Part shown: positions 18,596-26,486 of the stretch, one piece after another
How the letters are laid out: each line of letters opens with the position of its first letter
How positions within the stretch are numbered: the stretch's first letter is position 1
Source: Volucribacter amazonae
GTDB lineage: Bacteria; Pseudomonadota; Gammaproteobacteria; Enterobacterales; Pasteurellaceae
Direction: 5' to 3'
Length of the DNA stretch: 64,000 nucleotides
Assembly (NCBI RefSeq): GCF_029783845.1
Contig: NZ_LWID01000001.1
Location: 930,001 to 994,000 of the forward strand
Notes under the pieces: model-generated
Database searches by the model: none
Told to the model about the DNA's origin: nothing
Seen by the model: the letters and a program-made list of their open reading frames with translations, nothing else
Translations under genes and position numbers: made by a program

Positions 18596-20041
18596 TTACT
18601 TTAGGTGGGCAAGTGCCACATGTTTGCTTTCAATCTTAGGAATAGCGGGTTCAGTTAATCTTAAAATAATATTGAGAACCGCTTCTACAGTGGGTAATCC
18701 TTGCTCTAAAGCAAGCTCTGCGGCTGTTACGCCTACCTCTTCACTAAAATCTGCAATTAAGCTTAATAATTTCACCATTGCTTTATCGCCTCGAGGTTGT
18801 TTGAGTAAATGATGTTGAAGTGTTTTTATTGCTGGAGGAAGTGCCCAGCCTTGAAAAGGTTCGCCATGTCGTAGTGCGCCTGGTTTTTGTTTTAAAGCAG
18901 AAAGATAGTGAAAAGGATTATAACTGGCTCCTCCTTTAGTAAATTGACGTGGATGCCGAGCAACAATTTGGTTCTGGTAAACAAGCACTATCTCTTGTGC
19001 ACCAATTTGAGCAATGACCTCTTTTCCACATAGATGGCAAGGCACACTATAACGGTGAGAATCAAATAGCACTAGTGCAGAAGTATTAACAAGCAAACGC
19101 GTCGTCCGATAACCTAAGTAAGGCGTAAAAGGCGAGAGTATTTCACGTTCTTTTTCCAAACGTTGAGCAATGGTTTGCTGTTTATCCTCGATCCAATGTT
19201 GAGTCTTAATCTGTTTTGCACACCAATCTGTGAGATAATCATTGAGTTCTGCAAGGGAAGAAAAGGTCAGTATAGGTCGGAAAAGACGTTTACGTAAGGT
19301 TTGGACTTGTCGCTCGACTTGACCTTTTTCCCACCCCGAGGCAGGCGTACAGGCAACAGGCTCAATAAGAAAATGGTTCATCATAGCCAAAAATTCCTCA
19401 TTAAAGGACCGCTCTTTACCCTGTTTTATCTGTTTAACAATCGTTCTAGGATTATCATAAATGCCTCGTGATGGCACACCACCAAAATAAGCAAAGGCTT
19501 GGTTATGAGCATCCATTAGCATTTCTAAGGTTTGCCTAAAATAAGCTCGAACATAATAAGCTCGAGAGTGACACAATCGAAAATGGGCCACATTAACGGT
19601 TGTTTCTAGCCCATTTAATATGACTTTTTCGATGTTCCAGTCAAACTGATAAGATTCTCCGAGAGGGAATTTTTGGGGAATAAAGACGCTTGTGGTTGAG
19701 GGAGAATACGTTGCTTTATAGCGTTTAATAAAACGAGAGACACAAGGATATTTTCCTTCAAAACCGAGACTTTGCAGATACTCAAAATGGCGAACAGCCG
19801 TTAATCGTTGAGCAGGAGGTTTACTCATCTCTTCTTTAAGACGCTCAATTAACAGCGCCTTATAAGGACCTAATTTAGGGGCATCAGTGTGTTGACGTTG
19901 GTATTGGGGTATCTCAATAGCATTGAGATATTTTTTAACGGTACGACGGCTAAGTCGAAGTTTTTCAGCAATTTTACGCTGTGAGAGACCCTCTTTATGG
20001 TAAAGACGGCGAATTTTTAAGATAGTTTCCATACAAAGCAT
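18596..20041 (-). CDS. istA: IS21-family transposase IstA
   Basis: This is a 481-residue DDE transposase. A helix-turn-helix sits near residues 18-42 (LSQRKIAEKLRLSRRTVKKY). The integrase core shows Asp in YQFDWNIEKV, Asp in GIYDNPRTIVKQ and Glu in GWEKGQVERQVQTL. The C-terminal domain ends before istB with a 78-bp gap. A start nine bases later (METILKIRRL) is also possible; neither has a strong ribosome site. The frame is open throughout, so this is probably the only mobile element in the window that could still be active. Confidence 0.92.
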   Translation of the reverse strand: MLCMETILKIRRLYHKEGLSQRKIAEKLRLSRRTVKKYLNAIEIPQYQRQHTDAPKLGPYKALLIERLKEEMSKPPAQRLTAVRHFEYLQSLGFEGKYPCVSRFIKRYKATYSPSTTSVFIPQKFPLGESYQFDWNIEKVILNGLETTVNVAHFRLCHSRAYYVRAYFRQTLEMLMDAHNQAFAYFGGVPSRGIYDNPRTIVKQIKQGKERSFNEEFLAMMNHFLIEPVACTPASGWEKGQVERQVQTLRKRLFRPILTFSSLAELNDYLTDWCAKQIKTQHWIEDKQQTIAQRLEKEREILSPFTPYLGYRTTRLLVNTSALVLFDSHRYSVPCHLCGKEVIAQIGAQEIVLVYQNQIVARHPRQFTKGGASYNPFHYLSALKQKPGALRHGEPFQGWALPPAIKTLQHHLLKQPRGDKAMVKLLSLIADFSEEVGVTAAELALEQGLPTVEAVLNIILRLTEPAIPKIESKHVALAHLK

Positions 20042-20151
20042 ACCGGGTTATTCCCTGTTTAAATAACAAGGAGTTTATCAAAAAACGCAGTGGAACACTT
20101 TTCGATGATCTTACTGCGTCTACCTGGTTCATTTTTGCATGATCATTAACA

Positions 20152-20392
20152 CCCCCATGTAAAACCTTTCAATAAAACTACGAGTTTTAGCAACTAAACT
20201 ATTAAATAGGCTTTCACGCTGGAATAAACCGACTTTAAAGTTTGGTAGCTCTTTCATTTCGTCTTGGCGAGGTAAACGTTTAGTATGTTGGTAATTTTCT
20301 AATAAAGCTCTAACATTAGTTTTATTTAAGTTTTCTGCTTCACAAAATTCATTGTAAGCTCGTTCATACTCTACATCCCAATAACTCTTCGT
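20152..20392 (-). pseudogene. Probable C-terminal fragment of a type I restriction enzyme subunit (HsdR)
   Basis: An 80-codon open stretch without its own start reads YNEFCEAENLNKTNVRALLE, then HTKRLPRQDEMKELPN and LVAKTRSFIERFYMG before it meets the IS21 end. The pattern (short helical domain, a LPRQDE-like turn, then a final helix ending I..F) resembles the C-terminus of type I HsdR proteins, by memory of the family only. IS21 abuts it at the 3' side and unrelated sequence lies 5'. It may be the relic of an earlier restriction locus. Confidence 0.4.
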
Positions 20393-20790
20393 TCAAGTTT
20401 TTTTGACGTTCAACTTTTTGGCAAAAATCAACGTGTTTTAAGCAAAATTCGCATAATCTAATTTATTTTGAAAGATTTCATCCTGATTATACATCACTAA
20501 ATATTAAAGACTAAATCTCCCCTTTTCTCGTCGAATAGAGCTTTCGGGAATATAACAATAGGTTTTACGATAAGGAGCTGTTAGCTCTACACTTAATCTC
20601 TTAGTTAAGCGCTACTAATAACGAGAACTATGCTAAAACAGTCTCGTCAAAAAATCTGTTTTCCTGATTACTTCATTACATATAGTTATTTGATTATTAA
20701 CTTTAAAACTATTATCATAACAATAAAATTTCGCAATAAATTAAGAGAAAAGCGCACAAGTATGATAATTGTGTATAAATGGGAGGCGTA
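20393..20790. other. Gene-free region upstream of the restriction-modification operon
   Basis: This AT-rich stretch includes a short decayed open segment around 20500-20600 that I cannot identify. The last 150 bp should hold the promoter of the regulator/methyltransferase operon. Confidence 0.45.
20755..20773 (+). promoter_or_regulatory. Candidate operator and -10 box for the HTH-methyltransferase operon
   Basis: CACAA (20755-20759) and TTGTG (20769-20773) form a dyad over TATGAT (20761-20766), which could be the -10 box. A repressor bound here would block the promoter. The downstream HTH protein is an obvious candidate for autoregulation; this is inference. Confidence 0.4.
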
Positions 20791-21027
20791 ATGGCTATTT
20801 CTTATAACAAACTTTGGAAACTGCTAATCGATAAGAAAATCAGTAAAGCTAAGTTGCGCAAGATGATAGGAATATCACCTAATACTATGACAAAGCTTAA
20901 TCGGGATGAGGAAGTAACATTATCAATCCTGTGTAAAATTTGTGATGTTCTTAATACTAATATAGGTGAAATTGTCGAATATATTCCTATCAATAATAAA
21001 GAGAAAGACTATGAAGAAAAAAAATGA
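20791..21027 (+). CDS. Small XRE/Cro-type helix-turn-helix regulator
   Basis: This protein has 78 residues when started at the ATG at 20791, which follows GGGAGG with good spacing; the ATG at 20779 lacks a ribosome site. The helix-turn-helix reads KAKLRKMIGISPNTMTKLNR, and the family-typical ending has LSILCKICDVLNTNIGEIVE, as in YozG-like regulators. It overlaps the following methyltransferase by 17 bp. By position it is probably the controller that times methyltransferase or nuclease expression. It uses AGA and ATA codons that the core genes avoid. Confidence 0.85.
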   Translation: MAISYNKLWKLLIDKKISKAKLRKMIGISPNTMTKLNRDEEVTLSILCKICDVLNTNIGEIVEYIPINNKEKDYEEKK

Positions 21028-21904
21028 GGTAACTGAACCTAGCGTTATCCCTTATGATTATATTTCAAATAAGGATTGCATAGAAGGGATGAAGACACTT
21101 CCTGATAATTGTATAGACTTGATTATAGCAGATCCACCTTATAACCTTTCAAAAAGTGGTGACTGGAAATGGGATAATAGTGTTTCATTAGCTGGAATGG
21201 GCGGGAACTGGAATATTACAAATGAAAACTGGGATAATATGTCCCTTAATGAATATTTAAATTTTTCTATAGCTTGGCTTACTGAGGCAAGGAGAATATT
21301 AAAACCTACCGGCTCGATATGGATCTTTGGAACTTACCACAACATAGGAATCATAAATATTGTATGTCAGATGTTAAAGATTGAAATTATAAACGAGGTA
21401 ATTTGGTACAAGAAAAATGCCTTTCCTAATCTTTCTGGTAGGCGTCTGACTGCCAGTCATGAGACCGTACTCTGGGCTCATTCTGGAGGTAAAAAAAGGA
21501 ACTATTACTTTGACTATGAATATTCAAAGAATGGCGACTTTCCTGGCGATGAATTAAAATCCCCAGGTAAGCAGATGAGAACTGTATGGGCTCTTTCCAA
21601 TAATAAAAATAAAGAAGAACTTAGGTACGGGAAGCATCCTACGCAGAAACCTATTAAAATATTAAAAAGAATGATTGAGCTCTCTTCTAAAACAGGCGAC
21701 GTTATACTTACTCCATTTGCTGGAGCTGGCAGCGAATGCGTAGCCGCAAAAATGATGGGACGTCATTACATCGGTTTTGAAGTTGAAAAAGAGTACTGCG
21801 ATATTTCAAAAGAAAGATTATCACACATAGAACAGGAAAGTGATCAAATAAATTTATTCCAAGTCTCAAAGGAAAAGAAAAAAAATGATAAAACCAGTAA
21901 TTAA
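21011..21904 (+). CDS. Beta-class DNA adenine (N6) methyltransferase
   Basis: This methyltransferase has about 297 residues. The catalytic motif IADPPYNLSKSG comes first (about residue 38) and the SAM-binding motif TPFAGAGSECVAAKMMG comes near the C-terminus, the order of beta-class enzymes such as DpnA and MboII methylases. Other matches are RRILKPTGSIWIFG and GKHPTQKPIKILKRMIELSS. DPPY favours adenine-N6 methylation, though N4-cytosine cannot be excluded. The start at 21011 (MKKKNEV) is preferred; the frame is open further up inside the HTH gene. It overlaps the next gene by 20 bp. Confidence 0.9.
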   Translation: MKKKNEVTEPSVIPYDYISNKDCIEGMKTLPDNCIDLIIADPPYNLSKSGDWKWDNSVSLAGMGGNWNITNENWDNMSLNEYLNFSIAWLTEARRILKPTGSIWIFGTYHNIGIINIVCQMLKIEIINEVIWYKKNAFPNLSGRRLTASHETVLWAHSGGKKRNYYFDYEYSKNGDFPGDELKSPGKQMRTVWALSNNKNKEELRYGKHPTQKPIKILKRMIELSSKTGDVILTPFAGAGSECVAAKMMGRHYIGFEVEKEYCDISKERLSHIEQESDQINLFQVSKEKKKNDKTSN

Positions 21905-22688
21905 GTGGAGTGGAAGTAAACGCTCCCAGTCTGAAAAGATTAAATCTTTTCTGCCTGAATCTTATGATACATACTATGAGCCATTCATTGGGGGCGGATC
22001 AATGCTGTATGCAATTAAGCCTAAAAAAAGTATATGTGGAGATATTTGTGAACCTCTAATTGCCTTATGGAAAGAGATTCGTGACAACCCACAAAAACTT
22101 TCGGAAGAATATCGAGATAGATGGGTAAGACTACAAAAGGAAGGATATACTGTCTACTATGAGATTCGTGATTCTTTTAATCATAATAAATTACCATATG
22201 ATTTAATGTTCCTCTCAAGAACATGCGTAAACGGTCTTATTCGATTTAATGACAAAGGAGAATTCAACAACTCTCTACACTATTCCCGTAAGGGAATAAA
22301 CCCTGATACATTAGATAAGATTATTATGGACTGGTCTAAGCATATACAAAATACAGAATTTTTTGCTGATGATTATATTACAACAACGGCAAGCGCTAAA
22401 AGTGACGATATTATATATCTGGACCCACCTTACTTCCATACAAAGGGCAGATATTTTGGGACCATTGATTTTGATAGATTCCTAGAATACTTAGCAGACC
22501 TAAATAAAAGAGGTATAAAGTGGATTCTGTCATTTGATGGAAGAAGGGGGGAAGAAGACTATATCGTTGATATTCCAAAAGAATTATACAAGAGACATGA
22601 GCTAATTCCTTCTGGGAATTCAACTTTTAAAAAAGTAATAGATAAAGAGACTGAGACGGTTCTAGAATCTCTTTATCTAAACTACTAA
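21885..22688 (+). CDS. Alpha-class (D12/Dam-family) DNA adenine methyltransferase
   Basis: This methyltransferase has 267 residues. The SAM-binding motif comes first (IKWSGSKRSQ, then YEPFIGGGSMLYAI about residue 32), and the catalytic motif DIIYLDPPYFHTKGRYFG follows at about residue 170. That order is the D12 class of Dam, DpnM, FokI and EcoRV methylases. It overlaps the beta-class gene by 20 bp, so the two are translationally coupled. Two methylases of different classes suggest each modifies one strand of an asymmetric site. The stop codon touches the stop codon of the convergent nuclease gene with no gap. Confidence 0.9.
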   Translation: MIKPVIKWSGSKRSQSEKIKSFLPESYDTYYEPFIGGGSMLYAIKPKKSICGDICEPLIALWKEIRDNPQKLSEEYRDRWVRLQKEGYTVYYEIRDSFNHNKLPYDLMFLSRTCVNGLIRFNDKGEFNNSLHYSRKGINPDTLDKIIMDWSKHIQNTEFFADDYITTTASAKSDDIIYLDPPYFHTKGRYFGTIDFDRFLEYLADLNKRGIKWILSFDGRRGEEDYIVDIPKELYKRHELIPSGNSTFKKVIDKETETVLESLYLNY

Positions 22689-24740
22689 TTAATAAATATA
22701 AAAATGATTATCCCCAGAATTGTTATATTTATCAATGATGAATTGTTTAACTATTAAACTACGCTCTGTGGATGGGATGATTTCAATTTCCCATCCAATT
22801 TTTTGGTCCTGCACAATAGGGGCCATAACAAATAAAATCTCACAATTCTTCTTAAATACTTCAGAGGGGGATTCTGCATGTTCTTTTAAGTAAGCTGCAA
22901 CGGATATTATTTCAAAATTATTAAAATCTACTTGTTTATCCCCCCACGTCCACTCACCAATGAAAGGTTTAAATTGTCTTTTGGCACTTGGAACAAAATC
23001 CATTAATTTTTTGATATATGTAACAAGTTTTGTTCCCACATCATACTCTAGATCAACTGAGCGTTCCTTTGATTCAATCGATAAAAGCAAAGGTTTATCA
23101 AATATTCCAAATATCTCAAGAATATGATCGGGGCGTTTTCCATTAATAATATCACTTACACGTGGCAAGGATAGCCAGCGATTTTCGTGATAACCATCAA
23201 TAATAGAAAATCCACTCCAATCTCCCCCTGGAGGGTTACACATGCCTTCAAAACAGTATTGTTTAAGAACATGAGCAAACAAGTAATGGATACCAGTATC
23301 AACATCATCCTCTCCAAAGTTTACAGGAATACTTGAGAAAACCTGCCTGCTTTTTAACTGCTTATTCATTATAAGAGCAGTATAAAACTCTTTTATTTTA
23401 GATGAGTCATAGAGCCGTTCAGCATCATATTTTTCTGATGCAAGAACTGGTGCATCGAGGACAATATAGTTGCTTAAAGCAAGAATCGAGCGCCATAAAC
23501 CATTCCGTTCTGCTAGTTTAATTGGGGCTGTGTCTAAAAGCCTTAAATTTGCTTCTATGACAGGCCCATAGATATAAGACACCACATCAACATCAGTAGA
23601 GGATAACATTGCAGCTAGAGGAAGAAGCCCTCTATCAGGTCGATTGTCGTCACCACGAGGTTTAAAACCTTTGAAAATGGCAACAATCAGATGCTTATCG
23701 CTATTAGCAAGGGCATTGATAATATCTACATCTGCTTCAGGATATAATTTGAATAATTGATTTGCAAATATTTTCCTTTTATCAGCTGCAATAATTCCAA
23801 AAGGAAGATCTCTAGAAGCTAGGCCAATACTAAGCTGATCAACAAGATTTATTATATCTGCAGATGCTCCATGATGGCTTTTCGTTACAATAGTTTTATG
23901 AAATCCAAAACGTTTTTTTCTCACAGCATAGTCGACAATATCATCATGCTTTAAGGAGTATACTTCCTGCCATTCAGCTGAAGTAAAATTACTCTTTTTA
24001 TCAAAGTGATCCGCAAGAAATTGAACCGCACTCATATTTTTTTTTAGGATAATCTCTTCTTCTTGAGAAGTATCCATCCCAAGCATAAGTTTTACTATGA
24101 AAATTCCAAGTGTGTCGTTACCGAAAATCGACTCATCAAAGTTTGCGATACTCTTATCACGTGCTCTATCAAATTCTTCAGACTTAGTATATAGCTGCGC
24201 AACAAAATTTCCTGTTGTTTTAGAATAATTGACATAGCTATAAGGTACCGCGGGGTTTGGAAAACGAAGATTTTTTCGCTGTCGAGTGGTACTATCCAGC
24301 TCATATTTAACGAAATCAACTATATATAAATAAGGACAACCTGTACGTCCTGTAGAGAAGGCTCTTGCGCTTCTTTGCCATGCTTGATTCCCAGCTTGTA
24401 ATGCTGAGCAAAATTCCATTCCGAGAATGATCTGTTCTTTTTCATCATTAATTTTGGAGATTATGGCATCAGGAGTCTCATCAAAGAAACTTCCTGCCTC
24501 TTTAAGAGAATCAAAAATATTCTCTTCCCATCTTCTCTTAGTATTCTTATTAAAACCAGGAAGAAGTTCTAATCTCCAGTGAATAAGGTTGCCTGAATAT
24601 GCACAATTTATTTCAATTGCAAATGTTGATGGAGATACAAGAAAAGTACGTATATTGCCTGGATGTAACGTCGTAATAATTAAATTAGCTATACGCTCAC
24701 ATTCGACAATATTATCTCCATGAATTCTAAATATATCCAT
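22689..24740 (-). CDS. Putative type II (type IIS-like) restriction endonuclease, 683 aa, family not recognised
   Basis: I do not recognise a named family. The protein has no helicase motifs and no methyltransferase motifs, so it is not type I or III. A candidate PD-(D/E)xK site lies at P537-D538 (RPDHILEIFG) and E556-S-K558 (LLLSIESKER) with a helix following. A second conspicuous block is EFCSALQAGNQAWQRSARAF around residues 110-128 followed by GCPYLYIVDF and FPNPAVPYSYV, which looks strongly conserved. AAGGAGT lies upstream of its ATG. It is convergent with two DNA methylases, which is the main reason to call it the nuclease. Confidence 0.65.
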   Translation of the reverse strand: MDIFRIHGDNIVECERIANLIITTLHPGNIRTFLVSPSTFAIEINCAYSGNLIHWRLELLPGFNKNTKRRWEENIFDSLKEAGSFFDETPDAIISKINDEKEQIILGMEFCSALQAGNQAWQRSARAFSTGRTGCPYLYIVDFVKYELDSTTRQRKNLRFPNPAVPYSYVNYSKTTGNFVAQLYTKSEEFDRARDKSIANFDESIFGNDTLGIFIVKLMLGMDTSQEEEIILKKNMSAVQFLADHFDKKSNFTSAEWQEVYSLKHDDIVDYAVRKKRFGFHKTIVTKSHHGASADIINLVDQLSIGLASRDLPFGIIAADKRKIFANQLFKLYPEADVDIINALANSDKHLIVAIFKGFKPRGDDNRPDRGLLPLAAMLSSTDVDVVSYIYGPVIEANLRLLDTAPIKLAERNGLWRSILALSNYIVLDAPVLASEKYDAERLYDSSKIKEFYTALIMNKQLKSRQVFSSIPVNFGEDDVDTGIHYLFAHVLKQYCFEGMCNPPGGDWSGFSIIDGYHENRWLSLPRVSDIINGKRPDHILEIFGIFDKPLLLSIESKERSVDLEYDVGTKLVTYIKKLMDFVPSAKRQFKPFIGEWTWGDKQVDFNNFEIISVAAYLKEHAESPSEVFKKNCEILFVMAPIVQDQKIGWEIEIIPSTERSLIVKQFIIDKYNNSGDNHFYIY

Positions 24741-25268
24741 TATTGATACTCCTTAGTGTTATTTTTTAGATTAAGTTTAGCTGTCTTTAATAAAATTTGA
24801 GTAAGAATAGGTTTAGTTTTTGAGCCCTAAGTACTCTCTAAGCTTGAAAACTAAAGAGTACCTTATGGAAAAAGATTTGCCTATAGATAAGTTTTTCTGC
24901 ATTTCCAAAGTATTTTCGATAATACCTAAGCTACATATTTATTATTTCTTATCAATAAATCTTCTCTACAATTATTATACCTTATCCACATATTAGCTTC
25001 CTAAAATAAACATTACTTGTATTATCATTAACACCTTTTACAAGGTTAAGCGGATTTTCTACGTCTGAACTTCGGAAAATCTTGCCAAAAAACAAAATTT
25101 TCCCTGAAAATGAAATAAAATAAAGCCCTTGGTGATGTAAAAAATCATCAAGAGCAGAATTTTTTAATGGCGGTTTAGCTGAATTTTGGGGTTTTGTGCA
25201 ACTGCTACATAATACCGAAAATTTTTGCAAAACTGACCGCACTTGTTTTATCTTTTAAAATCAAAAGA
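24741..25268. other. Gene-poor region between the restriction gene and argE
   Basis: It contains the restriction gene promoter at its left end and an 86-codon minus-strand frame at 24982-25242 whose centre reads KPPLKNSALDDFLHHQGLYF. I recall that phrase as a repeated intergenic segment in related genomes rather than a real protein. An uptake signal lies at 25236-25244, marking the return to host-like sequence. Confidence 0.4.
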
Positions 25269-26414
25269 TTATCGACAAATCCCCATAATTAATTGCCTTA
25301 ATAAATCAATAGTCGATTGAATAAATTTCATATCAAGAAATTCATCGGGTTGATGTGCTTGTTCAATTGAACCCGGTCCAAGCACCAACGTTGGGCAAAG
25401 TTGTTGGATAAAAGGGGCTTCAGTACAATAATTTACTACTTCACATTTTTCTCCTACTAATTTTTCCACCATTTTGACCACCTGGGCTGAATGATGGCAT
25501 TCATAACCGGGCGTGGGCGTATGCAAATGATGCAATGAAATTCTATCACCCCATTGTTCAAACATTGGTTTTAGTGTGTGTTGTAGTAATTCATCTAAGT
25601 CTTCTAATCTCATATTCGGCAATGGGCGAATATCAAAATGTAATTCACAGCAAGCACAAATACGATTTACCGCATCCCCCCCATAAATTGCTCCAAAATT
25701 CATGGTTGGGTAAGGAATCGCAAAATCAGTATGATGATATTTTTGTTTTAACTGATCCCTTAATTGCATTAAATAGCCTGTTGCTTGGTGCATCAGCTCA
25801 ATGGCATTAATACCTTTCTCTGGATCGCTAGAATGTCCTGATTTCCCCACTATCCGCAATGCTTGACCAATATGCCCTTTATGTGCTCGAATAGGTTTTA
25901 ATGAAGTAGGTTCGCCAATAATGGCACAATCTGGACGAATATGACTATGCTGAGCAAAGGTTCTTGCCCCTAACATAGTGGTTTCTTCGTCAGCAGTGGC
26001 AAGAATACGAATAGGTTTATTGAGTTGATTAAGTTCTAACTGTTTAAGGGCTTCAATAATAAAGGCAAAAAAGCCTTTCATATCTGCGGTGCCTAAGCCG
26101 TAAAGTTTATTATTTTTTTCTGTTAATTTAAACGGATCTGTTGTCCATCGCCCTTGATCAAAGGGAACCGTATCGGTATGCCCCGCTAATAACAAGCCTC
26201 CCTCGCCTTCGCCTCTGATTGCCAATAAATTAAATTTATGCCGACTTCCTTCAACAGCGATGATTTCAGTCTTAAAACCTAATGCTGTTAGCCAATCTGC
26301 TAATGTTTCCACAAGATGTTGATTAGATAAGTCTTGTTGGGCTTCAATACTGCTAATCGTGGGCATTTCAATAAGTTTCGCATACATAGCGAGAAAAGAG
26401 GGTAAGTTTTGCAT
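25269..26414 (-). CDS. argE: Acetylornithine deacetylase ArgE
   Basis: This M20 metallopeptidase-family enzyme hydrolyses N-acetylornithine to ornithine in arginine synthesis. It has 381 residues (E. coli 383). The dinuclear zinc site is visible as H79 and D81 in AGHTDTVP, D111 in GTADMKG, the catalytic pair E143-E144 in [10 protein letters not shown] and E168 in IGEPTSLKP. The dimerisation domain contains [21 protein letters not shown]. The length and the opening [18 protein letters not shown] favour ArgE over DapE. It appears to be a single gene; other arg genes are not in the window. Confidence 0.93.
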   Translation of the reverse strand: MQNLPSFLAMYAKLIEMPTISSIEAQQDLSNQHLVETLADWLTALGFKTEIIAVEGSRHKFNLLAIRGEGEGGLLLAGHTDTVPFDQGRWTTDPFKLTEKNNKLYGLGTADMKGFFAFIIEALKQLELNQLNKPIRILATADEETTMLGARTFAQHSHIRPDCAIIGEPTSLKPIRAHKGHIGQALRIVGKSGHSSDPEKGINAIELMHQATGYLMQLRDQLKQKYHHTDFAIPYPTMNFGAIYGGDAVNRICACCELHFDIRPLPNMRLEDLDELLQHTLKPMFEQWGDRISLHHLHTPTPGYECHHSAQVVKMVEKLVGEKCEVVNYCTEAPFIQQLCPTLVLGPGSIEQAHQPDEFLDMKFIQSTIDLLRQLIMGICR

Positions 26415-26486
26415 TGTTTGATCTCTAATATATTCTAATTTCTGGTATTTTTATAAAATGCTGTTATATCCCATAAGATGGATTTT

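Larger units (their letters stand above)
17715..20151 (-). mobile_element. IS21-family insertion sequence, apparently intact
   Basis: The left end TGTCAATGATCTTCTAAAAT and the reverse complement of the right end, TGTTAATGATCATGCAAAAA, form imperfect inverted repeats ending in TG/CA. Inside each end a second repeat follows: GATCTATCAAAAGTGAGCCAC-like on the left and GATCATCGAAAAGTGTTCCAC-like on the right, the multiple terminal repeats typical of IS21. The element carries istA and istB. I do not see a target duplication (left flank GGTATAAA, right flank CCCCCATG). The 64 bp left of it (17651-17714) could encode NRENKKRYKC, perhaps a scrap of another transposase zinc ribbon. Confidence 0.88.

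Noticed and set aside
22689..24740. Type III Res or type I HsdR subunit
   Set aside because: No Walker A or DEAD-type helicase motifs were found in the 683 residues.
24982..25242. 86-codon minus-strand frame beside argE
   Set aside because: The sequence looks like a repeated intergenic segment translated by chance; no ribosome site and no domain. Kept only in the region description.
25269..26414. DapE or a general M20 peptidase
   Set aside because: Length, opening sequence and the DEETTMLGA block match ArgE better.
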